From: Marinospirillum perlucidum
GTDB lineage: Bacteria; Pseudomonadota; Gammaproteobacteria; Pseudomonadales; Halomonadaceae
Length of the DNA stretch: 64,000 bases
Assembly (NCBI RefSeq): GCF_003336805.1
Contig: NZ_QFWJ01000004.1
Coordinates: 144,933 to 208,932 of the forward strand
Direction of reading: 5' to 3'
In this document: piece by piece, positions 1 to 7,281 of the stretch
Position numbering within the stretch: position 1 is the stretch's first letter
How the letters are laid out: each line of letters starts with the position of its first letter
Translations under genes and position numbers: made by a program
The notes under the pieces: model-generated
What the model was told of the DNA's origin: nothing
Seen by the model: only the letters and a program-made list of their open reading frames with translations
Databases searched by the model: none

Positions 1-1120
1 GCAGCAGAGCCAGGGTTTCGACATGTTTGGTTTGTGGAAAGAAATCAAAAGGATGCAGGGCAAGGGGCTGGTAGTTGCTCAGCGCGAGTAGGTCACGTTT
101 CAAGGTGCCTGCACTGCAGGAGAGGTAGGCCAAGCGCTCGGGTTGATAGTCATCATTGATCCAGCGGGTCACTTCTTCTTCCATGCCGGTACGGGGCGGG
201 TTGGTGTAAAGCAGACGTTGTGGTTTGTCGGCCTCTGCCTGAACCCAGTCATGGATCTGCGGGAGGCGTTCACGGCAGCCTCCACGTAACAAGCTGGCTC
301 CGGGGGCATTAATAGCTGCTGATTCCACCGCCTCACCACCCAGCTCTACACCCAGACAAGAGGCCTGGGCAGCCAGCCACAATTGCAAACTGGCTCCACC
401 GCCTGAGTAGAGATCCACCACCTGGCTGGCGGGGTCGGGAGCCAGAAAACGGGCGGCTGTTTGCAAAGCTTGTTGGTAGAGTTCTGGCAGGAGTTGCTGA
501 AAACCGCAGGGACCATAGCTTAATCCCAGGGAGTCACGCGAGCGAGTCTGTCCCCAAAGCTGCTGCCAGTGTTTTTTGGCAAAGATTTTTTTACCGGTGG
601 AAGGGTTTAGATGCAGCCAGAGCCCTTCGTAACCCCAGGCGGCCAGTTGCGGGTAGAGATTCTCTAGCCACTGGGTGGCGGGCAGTTGGCGATCCTTGAC
701 CACCAGGGTGATTTGATGGCCTGCCTGAACCAGCCAGGTTAAGGGGAAATCTTCGGGTGGAGGTAAGTGTTCGACAAGCAACTGCATTAAATGATTGGTT
801 CTGGGCGTATGCAGCGGGCAGTTGTGAATGGGCAGGATTTCATCCCGAAAAGCAGTTTTCAGATGCATGCCAATCTGCCATTGGTCCTCTTGCCAGCGAC
901 AAGCCAGGGTCACTCTATCCCGATAGCCCCAGCGTCTGCTGGCCTCTACGGCCTGTAGGGGTTGCAGGGCCTGCTGCCAGGGGGCGAGCTGTTGTTCCAG
1001 CCAGGTGCTTTTTTGCTGTTGACTGGTGGCCGCAGTCAGCTGCCGATGAGGGCAACCGGGGCAGGCGGGCGGACAGCCGGGCGGCAGGGGTAATTCCTTG
1101 GCAGGGGAAGCGGGATTCAT
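1..1120 (-). CDS. Class I SAM-dependent RNA m5U methyltransferase (TrmA/RlmC/RlmD family), 3' end cut by window edge
   Basis: Transfers a methyl group from SAM to C5 of a uridine in rRNA or tRNA. The reading frame is open from an ATG at 1120 to base 1, giving 373 codons with no stop yet. The N-terminus has a CPPACPGC cysteine cluster like the Fe-S site of this family and no TRAM domain before it. The C-terminal half has the SAM loop VDLYSGGG, the catalytic NPPRTG motif, the nucleophile segment SCSAGTLKRDL and the family-typical end HVETLALL, so only a few residues are probably missing. It is divergent from tcdA. Which uridine it modifies (RlmC, RlmD or TrmA type) cannot be decided here; the missing TRAM domain argues against a classical RlmD. 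Family assignment is firm. Confidence 0.85.
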   Translation of the reverse strand, partial: MNPASPAKELPLPPGCPPACPGCPHRQLTAATSQQQKSTWLEQQLAPWQQALQPLQAVEASRRWGYRDRVTLACRWQEDQWQIGMHLKTAFRDEILPIHNCPLHTPRTNHLMQLLVEHLPPPEDFPLTWLVQAGHQITLVVKDRQLPATQWLENLYPQLAAWGYEGLWLHLNPSTGKKIFAKKHWQQLWGQTRSRDSLGLSYGPCGFQQLLPELYQQALQTAARFLAPDPASQVVDLYSGGGASLQLWLAAQASCLGVELGGEAVESAAINAPGASLLRGGCRERLPQIHDWVQAEADKPQRLLYTNPPRTGMEEEVTRWINDDYQPERLAYLSCSAGTLKRDLLALSNYQPLALHPFDFFPQTKHVETLALL

Positions 1121-1131
1121 GGTGAACACAG

Positions 1132-1144
1132 GGTTATAATGGGT
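1132..1144 (+). promoter_or_regulatory. Possible -10 region for tcdA
   Basis: Perfect TATAAT at 1135-1140, 48 bases before the TTG start of tcdA. No convincing -35 lies 16-18 bases upstream. The 13-mer GGTTATAATGGGT recurs exactly at 27406-27418, before the membrane cold-shock gene. Confidence 0.4.
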
Positions 1145-1187
1145 GGTTAGTTTCCAATAATTTCTTTCCAGGTGAAAGGGGTCATTT

Positions 1188-1994
1188 TTGAGTTCTACAA
1201 GTTTATCAGCAGATTATCTTTATCGTTTTGGTGGTCTGGCCCGTCTTTATGGTCAGGAGGGGCTGGAAACTCTCAGCCGGGCGCGTATCGCAATTATCGG
1301 TATTGGCGGGGTGGGCAGTTGGGCTGCGGAAGCCCTGGCCCGCTCAGGCGTGGGCGCGCTGACGCTTTTTGATCTGGATGATCTGTGTACCAGCAATATC
1401 AATCGCCAGCTACCCGCTCTGGATTCAACCATAGGTCGTCCCAAGGTGGAGGCCATGGCCGAGCGGATCCGTGAAATCAATCCTGCGATGGATCTTGAGC
1501 CCTTGAGCCAGTTTGTCACCCTGAAGAACCTGGAAACCAGCCTTACCCGTGATGGGCAAAAGCACTTCGATGTGATCATCGATGCCACGGATACTGTGCC
1601 CGTTAAAGCCGGGCTGATTGCCTGGTGTCGCAGAAACAAGCAAAAACTGGTCGTGGTGGGCGGCGCGGGTGGGCAACTTGACCCCAGCCTGATTACCACT
1701 GCTGATCTGGCGCGGACCAGTCAGGACCCGCTGCTGGCCAAGGTGCGTAACCTGCTGCGTCGCGAGTATGGCTTCAGTCGTAATCCCAAGCGGCGCTTTG
1801 AAGTGGAGTGTGTCTATTCCACCGAGCAACTGATTTACCCGCAAGTAGATGGTTCGGTGGCACGGCAAAAGCCGGGCGCTGGTGATGCCATGAAACTGGA
1901 TTGCAGCAGTGGTTTTGGCTCAGCCTGTTTTGTCACCGGCAGTTTTGGTTTCCTGGCTGCACAAAGAGCCTTGCGTAAGTTGATGTTTGTCTGA
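1188..1994 (+). CDS. tcdA: tRNA threonylcarbamoyladenosine dehydratase
   Basis: ATP-dependent, E1-like enzyme that cyclises t6A at position 37 of ANN-decoding tRNAs to ct6A. The 268-residue length equals that of E. coli TcdA (CsdL/YgdL). The N-terminus RFGGLARLYGQEGLETL and the nucleotide-binding loop IIGIGGVGSWAAEAL (about residues 36-50) are diagnostic, as is the acidic strand FDLDDLCTSNINRQ that follows. The TTG start is preceded by GAAAGGGG at suitable spacing and keeps the conserved N-terminus. It is a single gene, divergent from the RNA methyltransferase, so two RNA-modification genes share this intergenic region. The AT-rich sqr leader follows. Confidence 0.93.
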   Translation: MSSTSLSADYLYRFGGLARLYGQEGLETLSRARIAIIGIGGVGSWAAEALARSGVGALTLFDLDDLCTSNINRQLPALDSTIGRPKVEAMAERIREINPAMDLEPLSQFVTLKNLETSLTRDGQKHFDVIIDATDTVPVKAGLIAWCRRNKQKLVVVGGAGGQLDPSLITTADLARTSQDPLLAKVRNLLRREYGFSRNPKRRFEVECVYSTEQLIYPQVDGSVARQKPGAGDAMKLDCSSGFGSACFVTGSFGFLAAQRALRKLMFV

Positions 1995-2025
1995 AAGGGG
2001 TCGGTGTTATAGCAAATAATTATTA

Positions 2026-2101
2026 ATATATGCTCATCCATCATATACATGCTTGGGCAAAAGAGTTATATTCATGCTTATTGAATTAATATCTGCTTAT
2101 A
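2026..2101 (+). promoter_or_regulatory. AT-rich sqr upstream region with four TGCT-containing repeats
   Basis: Four related copies of an ATAT-n-TGCT(T) pattern lie before sqr, with TGCT at 2031, 2050, 2075 and 2094. Spacing is 19, 25 and 19 bases. The third copy begins with GTTATATT (2065-2072), which recurs before the dioxygenase gene at 3873. This looks like an activator or repressor array; no clear sigma-70 or sigma-54 promoter could be fixed. Confidence 0.35.
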
Positions 2102-2126
2102 CAGACCATTATCCAGGAAAAGTTTC

Positions 2127-3458
2127 ATGTCCAAGAATCCCTTTCCATTTGAGACTGTCAGTCGACGCAATCTTTTAAAGCTGGGTGCTGCTACTGGAGT
2201 ACTGGGCCCCCTTGCCTTGGGTACAGGGAGTGTTCAGGCGGTTAATGCCCGAATTCATGTGGTTATTGTCGGCGCAGGGGCTGGCGGTACCTCCATGGCA
2301 AATCGCCTTAGCCAAGTCTTAAATGGTGCCAAAATAACGATTGTTGACACGCGTGAGCAACACTATTATCAACCTGGCTGGACGCTGGTGGCATCTGGTG
2401 TATGGGAGAAGAGCAAAACAGTCACTTCCACCGCTGATTGGTTACCTTCCGGTGTGGATTGGGTGAAGGGTAAAGTGGCCGAATATGACCCTGATAATAA
2501 CAGGGTTATTCTGGAAGATGGCCAACAGCTTGGCTATGATCAGTTGATTGTTGCCACTGGCTTGCAGCTTAGATATGAATGGATCGAAGGTATGGACACC
2601 CGTCTGATCGGTCAGGGAAAAGGTGTTGGTAGTGTCTATGCAGGCGTTGATGAGGCGGCTAAAACCAGTGAAGAAATCGACCAATGGATCGCTTCGAGCC
2701 AGGGTAAGGGACTCTTCAATCTTCCTCCAACAGCACTCAAATGTGCAGGTGCTCCTTTAAAGATGACCTTTACCACCCTGTCTAGATTAGAAGCTAGTGG
2801 ACAGCGTGAGGCCTATGATGTTGAGTTCATGACCCCCTCGGGAAGATTGTTTGGCGTTGATTTCTATAATCAGTTCGTCAAGCAGCGCTTTGAAGAGCAG
2901 GGTGTTACTCGAAATGACCACTGGACCCTTAAATCTCTGGATTCAGATGCCAAGCGAGCAACCTATTCAGTCGAAGGTGGTCCTGATCAGGTCAAGGACT
3001 ATGATTTTATTCATGTTGTTCCTCCAATGACTGCACCTGACTCCCTGCTTAACAGCCCCTTGGTTAATCAAGAAGGCGAAAGCTTTGCAACCTGGATGAA
3101 AGTCGATCGTGAGACTCTTCAGAACCCTGATTATCCTAATGTATGGGGTATCGGTGATGTGATGGGAATGCCCAGTAACAAGACAGCTGCAAGCGTGAAA
3201 ATGCAGGCTAAAGTGTTGGAGCAGAATTTTGTAGCCCATCTGCAGGAAAGACCTTTGCCAGCAAAACACAATGGCTATACCTCCTGTCCTCTAATTACCA
3301 GTATTGGTAAGGCCATGTTGGTTGAGTTTGGCTGGAATGGTGAACTCTTACCCTCTTTCTCCTTTATTGATCCCAAAGAAGAGTCCTGGACTGTCTGGGT
3401 GATGAAAGAACGTATGCTTCGTCCTGCTTACTACGCCATGCTTGAAGGTCAAATCTAA
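2127..3458 (+). CDS. Sulfide:quinone oxidoreductase, type II-like, with Tat signal
   Basis: Flavoprotein that oxidises sulfide to persulfide/sulfane sulfur and reduces quinone. The N-terminus has a twin-arginine motif (SRRNLLKLG, residues 12-20) and a hydrophobic stretch ending at VQA, implying folded export to the periplasmic face. The FAD loop VVIVGAGAGGTSMANRL follows at about residues 45-61. Two catalytic-type cysteines are visible: C206 in LKCAGAPLK and C387 in YTSCPLITS. This pair is typical of the mitochondrial-like type II SQR group. The gene is AT-richer than its neighbours and is followed after 11 bases by a small membrane-protein gene, then a terminator. That composition may reflect transfer. 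Product class is sure; the type assignment rests on the cysteine motifs only. Confidence 0.92.
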   Translation: MSKNPFPFETVSRRNLLKLGAATGVLGPLALGTGSVQAVNARIHVVIVGAGAGGTSMANRLSQVLNGAKITIVDTREQHYYQPGWTLVASGVWEKSKTVTSTADWLPSGVDWVKGKVAEYDPDNNRVILEDGQQLGYDQLIVATGLQLRYEWIEGMDTRLIGQGKGVGSVYAGVDEAAKTSEEIDQWIASSQGKGLFNLPPTALKCAGAPLKMTFTTLSRLEASGQREAYDVEFMTPSGRLFGVDFYNQFVKQRFEEQGVTRNDHWTLKSLDSDAKRATYSVEGGPDQVKDYDFIHVVPPMTAPDSLLNSPLVNQEGESFATWMKVDRETLQNPDYPNVWGIGDVMGMPSNKTAASVKMQAKVLEQNFVAHLQERPLPAKHNGYTSCPLITSIGKAMLVEFGWNGELLPSFSFIDPKEESWTVWVMKERMLRPAYYAMLEGQI

Positions 3459-3469
3459 AGGAAGTAACA

Positions 3470-3805
3470 ATGACTATTACTGGTACACTGACAGTTCTTT
3501 GGTATTCTGCACAACCCTGGCTTTGGTTAATTGCCTTGATGGTGGTTTTGTTTTTGGTGCCTCAAGTGATTGCTCGCCTGAAGGGTTATCATTTTTCTGC
3601 CAAGGGTGGAAAAGGTTCTAAATACTTCCCGCCCCTGATTTTTATCTTATCCATTTTTTTGGTGCCTTTGCATACAGACTCAACTCTGGCTTATGTGAAT
3701 ACTTGGGTGGATTGGATAGCCTTGCTAGGAGCTAGTTTTGGTTTGGCTCTTTACGCTTGGTTGGTTTTCCATCCAATTTGTTATCTGCGAAACCACAAAG
3801 CTTAG
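3470..3805 (+). CDS. Small inner-membrane protein co-transcribed with sqr
   Basis: No family recognised. The 111-residue product has three predicted membrane segments (about residues 14-32, 50-66 and 80-100), with a basic loop KGYHFSAKGGKGSKY between the first two. It starts 11 bases after the sqr stop behind AAAGGAAG and ends at a strong terminator, so it forms a two-gene unit with sqr. Its AT-rich composition matches sqr. It could anchor the exported SQR to the membrane or connect it to the quinone pool; this is inferred from position alone. Confidence 0.75.
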   Translation: MTITGTLTVLWYSAQPWLWLIALMVVLFLVPQVIARLKGYHFSAKGGKGSKYFPPLIFILSIFLVPLHTDSTLAYVNTWVDWIALLGASFGLALYAWLVFHPICYLRNHKA

Positions 3806-3825
3806 GCTCTCCTGAGACCTTTTTA

Positions 3826-3848
3826 CCCTGCTTCGGCAGGGTTTTTTA
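3826..3848 (+). terminator. Rho-independent terminator after sqr unit
   Basis: Perfect 6-bp stem CCCTGC/GCAGGG with a TTCG tetraloop, followed by a run of T. It separates the sqr pair from the dioxygenase operon. Confidence 0.9.
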
Positions 3849-3872
3849 TTGCTTTCGGGGTGACAAAACTTC

Positions 3873-3898
3873 GTTATATTTGTACTGTCTAATTTATA
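3873..3898 (+). promoter_or_regulatory. Possible operator/promoter of the persulfide dioxygenase operon
   Basis: AT-rich block with GTTATATT (3873-3880) and CTAATTTATA (3889-3898). The second decamer is the reverse complement of TATAAATTAG, which ends both ArsR-type operator candidates at 53090-53109 and 57479-57498. It lies 43 bases before the ATG at 3942, where an operator would be expected. A chance match in AT-rich DNA is possible. Confidence 0.3.
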
Positions 3899-3941
3899 GG
3901 AAGCGAAATTTTATGCCGGAATCGAATATAGGAGGGCGATG

Positions 3942-4808
3942 ATGCTCAAGCCAGACGTTGAAGTTTTTTTTGATGACTACACCTTCACCTACAGTTATCT
4001 GGTCAAGGACCCGGAGTCTTCCTCCTGTGCCCTTATCGATTCCGTACTGAACTTCGATCCGGCTTCAGGAACGACCAGCACAACCAGTGCCGATGCCATG
4101 ATTGCTGCAGTAAAAGAACAGCAATTACAGGTGGAATGGATTCTGGAAACCCACGTGCATGCCGATCACCTCTCTGCAGCTCCCTATTTGAAACAGCAGT
4201 TGGGTGGGCAACTGGGTATTGGTGCGAAGATTACCCAAGTGCAGGAAGTCTTTGCCAAGCTGTTTAATGCCGAGGATGATTTTGCCCAAGATGGCAGTCA
4301 GTTCGATCGTCTTTTTGAGGATGGCGAGCATTTCTCCATCGGTAAACTGGAAGGTCGGGTGTTGCATACTCCGGGGCATACGCCGGCCTGTCTGACCTAT
4401 GTGATCGGTGATGCCGGTTTTGTCGGCGACACCATTTTCATGCCGGATTTCGGCACGGCCCGCTGTGATTTTCCCGGTGGGGATGCCCGCACCCTCTATC
4501 AATCCATTCAAAAGCTCTTTGCCCTGCCTGATGACACCCGCCTGTTCATGTGCCATGACTACAAAGCGCCGGGAAGAGATGACTACCAGCATGAAACGAC
4601 CGTGGGTGAAGAAAAAGCCAAGAATGTGCATGTCGGTGCTGGCAAGAGCGAGGAAGAATTCGTCAAGATGCGCAGTGAAAGGGATGCCACCCTGGGAATG
4701 CCGCGACTGATTCTGCCTTCAGTTCAGGTCAATATGCGCGCCGGCCAGCTGCCCCCGGCGGAAGAGAATGGTGTAAGCTACCTCAAACTGCCATTGAACC
4801 AATTTTGA
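3942..4808 (+). CDS. Persulfide dioxygenase (ETHE1/Blh-type MBL-fold protein)
   Basis: Non-heme iron enzyme that oxidises glutathione persulfide to sulfite, the step after SQR. It carries the metallo-beta-lactamase signature THVHADH, a second histidine in HTPGHTPACLTY, the bridging aspartate region GDTIFMPDFGTARCDFPGG and a last histidine in MCHDYKAPGRD, all as in ETHE1-like enzymes. Two ATGs (3939 and 3942) follow GGAGGG at 3931; the second has the better spacing (6 bases), giving 288 residues. It is the first gene of a run with the rhodanese-like gene (10-base gap) and sulP. Whether the persulfide carrier is glutathione or another thiol is not shown. Confidence 0.93.
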   Translation: MLKPDVEVFFDDYTFTYSYLVKDPESSSCALIDSVLNFDPASGTTSTTSADAMIAAVKEQQLQVEWILETHVHADHLSAAPYLKQQLGGQLGIGAKITQVQEVFAKLFNAEDDFAQDGSQFDRLFEDGEHFSIGKLEGRVLHTPGHTPACLTYVIGDAGFVGDTIFMPDFGTARCDFPGGDARTLYQSIQKLFALPDDTRLFMCHDYKAPGRDDYQHETTVGEEKAKNVHVGAGKSEEEFVKMRSERDATLGMPRLILPSVQVNMRAGQLPPAEENGVSYLKLPLNQF

Positions 4809-4818
4809 GGAGTCGAGC

Positions 4819-5244
4819 ATGACTAATTTACCTCCAATGCGACAGCTGGAGGAGGACCTGCGTACTGCCGGTCAACTGACCAGTGACGATATCCGGGCGC
4901 TGGCTCGTGATGGGGTCAAGACCCTGATTTTCAATCGTCCCGACCAGGAAACCGAAGATCAGCCTGCCACCCAGGAATTGCAGAAAACTGCTGAAGAGCT
5001 GGGTCTGCATTGGGTTCACCAGCCGGTAATTTCCGGACAGGTCAGTGATGAAGAGGGTCGGGAATTTGGCCGTATTTATGCTCAGGCACCCAAGCCCGTT
5101 GTGGCTTTCTGCCGTTCCGGGGCACGTTGTGGTTGCCTGTGGGCGTTGAGCAAAAAGGATCAGGAATCCGGTGAAGCCCTGGTTGCGAAGATGCAGGCAG
5201 CCGGTTTTGATATGCCGGATTTCTTTAAGCGGTTGCTGGCTTGA
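4819..5244 (+). CDS. TIGR01244/DUF442 rhodanese-like sulfurtransferase
   Basis: The 141-residue cytoplasmic protein has a rhodanese/phosphatase-like active loop CRSGARC near residue 98, in VAFCRSGARCGCLW. This family is often fused to or next to persulfide dioxygenases, as in the Blh proteins. It probably shuttles sulfane sulfur between SQR product, glutathione and the dioxygenase; that role is inferred from family and context. It starts 10 bases after the dioxygenase behind GAGGAG. A second cysteine right after the active-site arginine is worth noting because it could form a cysteine trisulfide or relay. Confidence 0.88.
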   Translation: MTNLPPMRQLEEDLRTAGQLTSDDIRALARDGVKTLIFNRPDQETEDQPATQELQKTAEELGLHWVHQPVISGQVSDEEGREFGRIYAQAPKPVVAFCRSGARCGCLWALSKKDQESGEALVAKMQAAGFDMPDFFKRLLA

Positions 5245-5253
5245 TTGCTAATC

Positions 5254-7071
5254 ATGAAGCCTGAAGCTCAGCAAAATCAGGCCGGGGAAACCTGGCCGGA
5301 ATTGCAGGGACCGGCCTTGCAGAAGGGCCTCTGGGGGCTTTTCCGCCAGGGCCGCTATAACACGCGTCTGCTGCGGCAGGATGGTCTGGCTGCGCTACTG
5401 GTCACCCTGCTGCTGATTCCCCAAAGCTTGGCTTATGCCCATTTGGCGGGGCTGCCGCTACAGGCCGGGCTTTATGCCAGCATCCTGCCCGCCCTTGGCT
5501 ATGCGCTTCTGGGTACCAGTGGAGTACTGGCCGTGGGGCCGGTGGCAATAACTTCCCTTTTGACCTTCAGTGCCTTGAGTCCTCTGGCGACGCCGGGGAG
5601 TAGTGAATACCTCCTGTTGGCTGTTCTTCTGGCCTTGATGTCCGGTGTTTGCCTTCTGCTGATGGGCCTGTTGCGCATGGGCTTTCTGGCCAATTTCCTC
5701 AGCCATCCGGTGATGTCCGGCTTTGTCACGGCTGCGGCCATCATTATCCTGCTCAGTCAGTTGAAAGGGGTGACCGGTATTCCGGTGACCAGTGGCACCC
5801 TGCCGGTGGAGTTGATGAGCCTGTGGCAGGGGGCTGACCAGCTACATGGTCTGACGCTGGCGTTGGGGCTGAGTTTCATCCTGCTGCTCTATCTGGCTAA
5901 AAAGAAACTGGCTGTTGTCTTCCAGAAACTGGGATGGAGCGCCTCTACTGCCAGTCTTCTGGCACGCATGGCTCCCCTGCTGCTTTTGGTCGTGGCTATA
6001 CTGCTGGTGGCTGGCGCTGATCTGGATCACAAGGGTGTGAAGATCGTCGGGGAGCTGCCGGTGGGGCTGCCCAGCCTGCAGCTTCCAGAACTGGATCTGG
6101 CCCAGCTGACCGAGCTTTTACCCATGGCCGTGATGATCAGCCTGATCGGCTTTGCCGAATCTGTGGCCATCGCCCGCACCTTTGCAGCCAAGCGGCGTCA
6201 GCAGGTTAACCCTAATCGAGAACTCCTGGGGCTGGGGGCTGCTAACCTGGCTGCGGGCTTTAGTGGCGCTTTTCCGGTGACCGGCGGTTTATCGCGTACC
6301 GTGGTCAATCATGATGCCGGTGCGGTTACCCCTTTTGCCAGTCTATTAACAGCCGGGGGCATGACTCTGGCATTGATTTTTTTTACCGGCTGGTTTTACT
6401 ACCTGCCCCAAGCACTCCTTTCCGCAGTCATTATTGTCGCTGTTATTTCTCTGATTGACTGGCGGCAGCTGCCCTATCTGTGGCGTTTCAGTCGCAGCGA
6501 TGCCTGGGCCTGGTTGGCCACTGTTGCCGGTGTGCTTTTTCTGGGTCTGGAAATGGGGTTAGTGCTGGGTGTGCTGGTTTCCCTGGGAGCCTGGTTGGCC
6601 AAGAACAGTCGTCCGCACATGGCTGTGGTAGGCAGGGTTCCCGGTACCGAGCATTACCGCAATGTCCAGCGTTACCAGGTCGAGCTGGAACCGCACATTC
6701 TTTCTCTTAGAATTGATGAAAGCCTGATGTTTGCCAATGCCCAGGAGGTGGAGCAACGCGTTCTTCTGGAAATAGGTGATAATCGAGAAATCAGGCAGGT
6801 GGTGTTAATGGGGTCGGGGATTAATCACCTGGATGCCAGCGGGGTGGAAATGCTGGAACAGTTGAACCACCTACTCAAGGAACAGCAAATTGAGCTGCAC
6901 CTGTCGGAAATCAAGGGTCCGGTTCTGGATCGTTTGAAAAGAAGTCAGTTGTTGGAAGCTTTGACTGGAGAGGTGTTTTTGACACAGCATCAGGCCATAG
7001 CCCGCCTGACACAAAAGCGCCGGGAGCAAGCTGAGCCCGGCGCGGAAGACGCAGATCAGAAAGCCAGCTGA
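5254..7071 (+). CDS. SulP-family anion transporter with STAS domain
   Basis: Inner-membrane transporter of the SulP/SLC26 family. The hydrophobic N-terminal part (about residues 45-440) includes the family motif LLLIPQSLAYAHLAGLPL. The C-terminal STAS domain (about residues 460-580) includes VLMGSGINHLDASGVEML. The length of 605 residues is normal. The ATG at 5254 is preferred over an upstream TTG, though no strong ribosome site precedes it. It lies 9 bases after the sulfurtransferase gene, so it probably moves the sulfite or sulfate made by the dioxygenase; import of sulfate or bicarbonate is equally possible for the family. The direction of transport cannot be told from sequence. Confidence 0.88.
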   Translation: MKPEAQQNQAGETWPELQGPALQKGLWGLFRQGRYNTRLLRQDGLAALLVTLLLIPQSLAYAHLAGLPLQAGLYASILPALGYALLGTSGVLAVGPVAITSLLTFSALSPLATPGSSEYLLLAVLLALMSGVCLLLMGLLRMGFLANFLSHPVMSGFVTAAAIIILLSQLKGVTGIPVTSGTLPVELMSLWQGADQLHGLTLALGLSFILLLYLAKKKLAVVFQKLGWSASTASLLARMAPLLLLVVAILLVAGADLDHKGVKIVGELPVGLPSLQLPELDLAQLTELLPMAVMISLIGFAESVAIARTFAAKRRQQVNPNRELLGLGAANLAAGFSGAFPVTGGLSRTVVNHDAGAVTPFASLLTAGGMTLALIFFTGWFYYLPQALLSAVIIVAVISLIDWRQLPYLWRFSRSDAWAWLATVAGVLFLGLEMGLVLGVLVSLGAWLAKNSRPHMAVVGRVPGTEHYRNVQRYQVELEPHILSLRIDESLMFANAQEVEQRVLLEIGDNREIRQVVLMGSGINHLDASGVEMLEQLNHLLKEQQIELHLSEIKGPVLDRLKRSQLLEALTGEVFLTQHQAIARLTQKRREQAEPGAEDADQKAS

Positions 7072-7181
7072 CTCAGCCTGATAGTTGCAGGCAACAGGGG
7101 CATGGCCAGAAGAACAACCAGGCCGACCGGAAGCCAGAGAAGGCTGGCGCTATCTTGAAACGTCTCGGATGAAGCGGACAT
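7056..7181 (-). CDS. Candidate 41-residue single-span membrane protein
   Basis: Small ORF beginning MSASSETFQD with one strongly hydrophobic segment (about residues 14-33) and a short polar/basic end. The ATG at 7181 follows AAGAGG at about 6 bases on the minus strand. It overlaps the last 16 bases of sulP in antisense. A perfect FNR/Anr box lies 27 bases before the start codon. Size and topology resemble small subunits or regulators of respiratory complexes, but no family is recognised, so the gene is only a candidate. Confidence 0.5.
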   Translation of the reverse strand: MSASSETFQDSASLLWLPVGLVVLLAMPLLPATIRLSQLAF

Positions 7182-7207
7182 ATAAAACCTCTTGAAATGC
7201 ATGGAAA

Positions 7208-7221
7208 TTGATTTAGATCAA
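7208..7221. promoter_or_regulatory. Perfect FNR/Anr box
   Basis: TTGAT-TTAG-ATCAA matches the FNR/Anr consensus TTGAT-N4-ATCAA in all ten positions. It lies between sulP/cnoX and the start of the 41-residue ORF. A class II geometry (-41.5) on the minus strand would put the transcript start slightly inside that ORF, so a repressor role, another spacing or a different target is also possible. Confidence 0.7.
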
Positions 7222-7281
7222 CTTTTGCATTCTATAGAGGTGGCTCCTTTTTGTCACCTGCCGTAGCAGGCGACATAGGTT

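Noticed and set aside
3757..3942. 61-codon frame between the sqr unit and the dioxygenase gene
   Set aside because: Runs through a clear terminator and has no ribosome site.
7257..7270. Short hairpin CCTGC/GCAGG as a cnoX terminator
   Set aside because: On the minus strand it is followed by a run of A, not T, so it does not look like a terminator.
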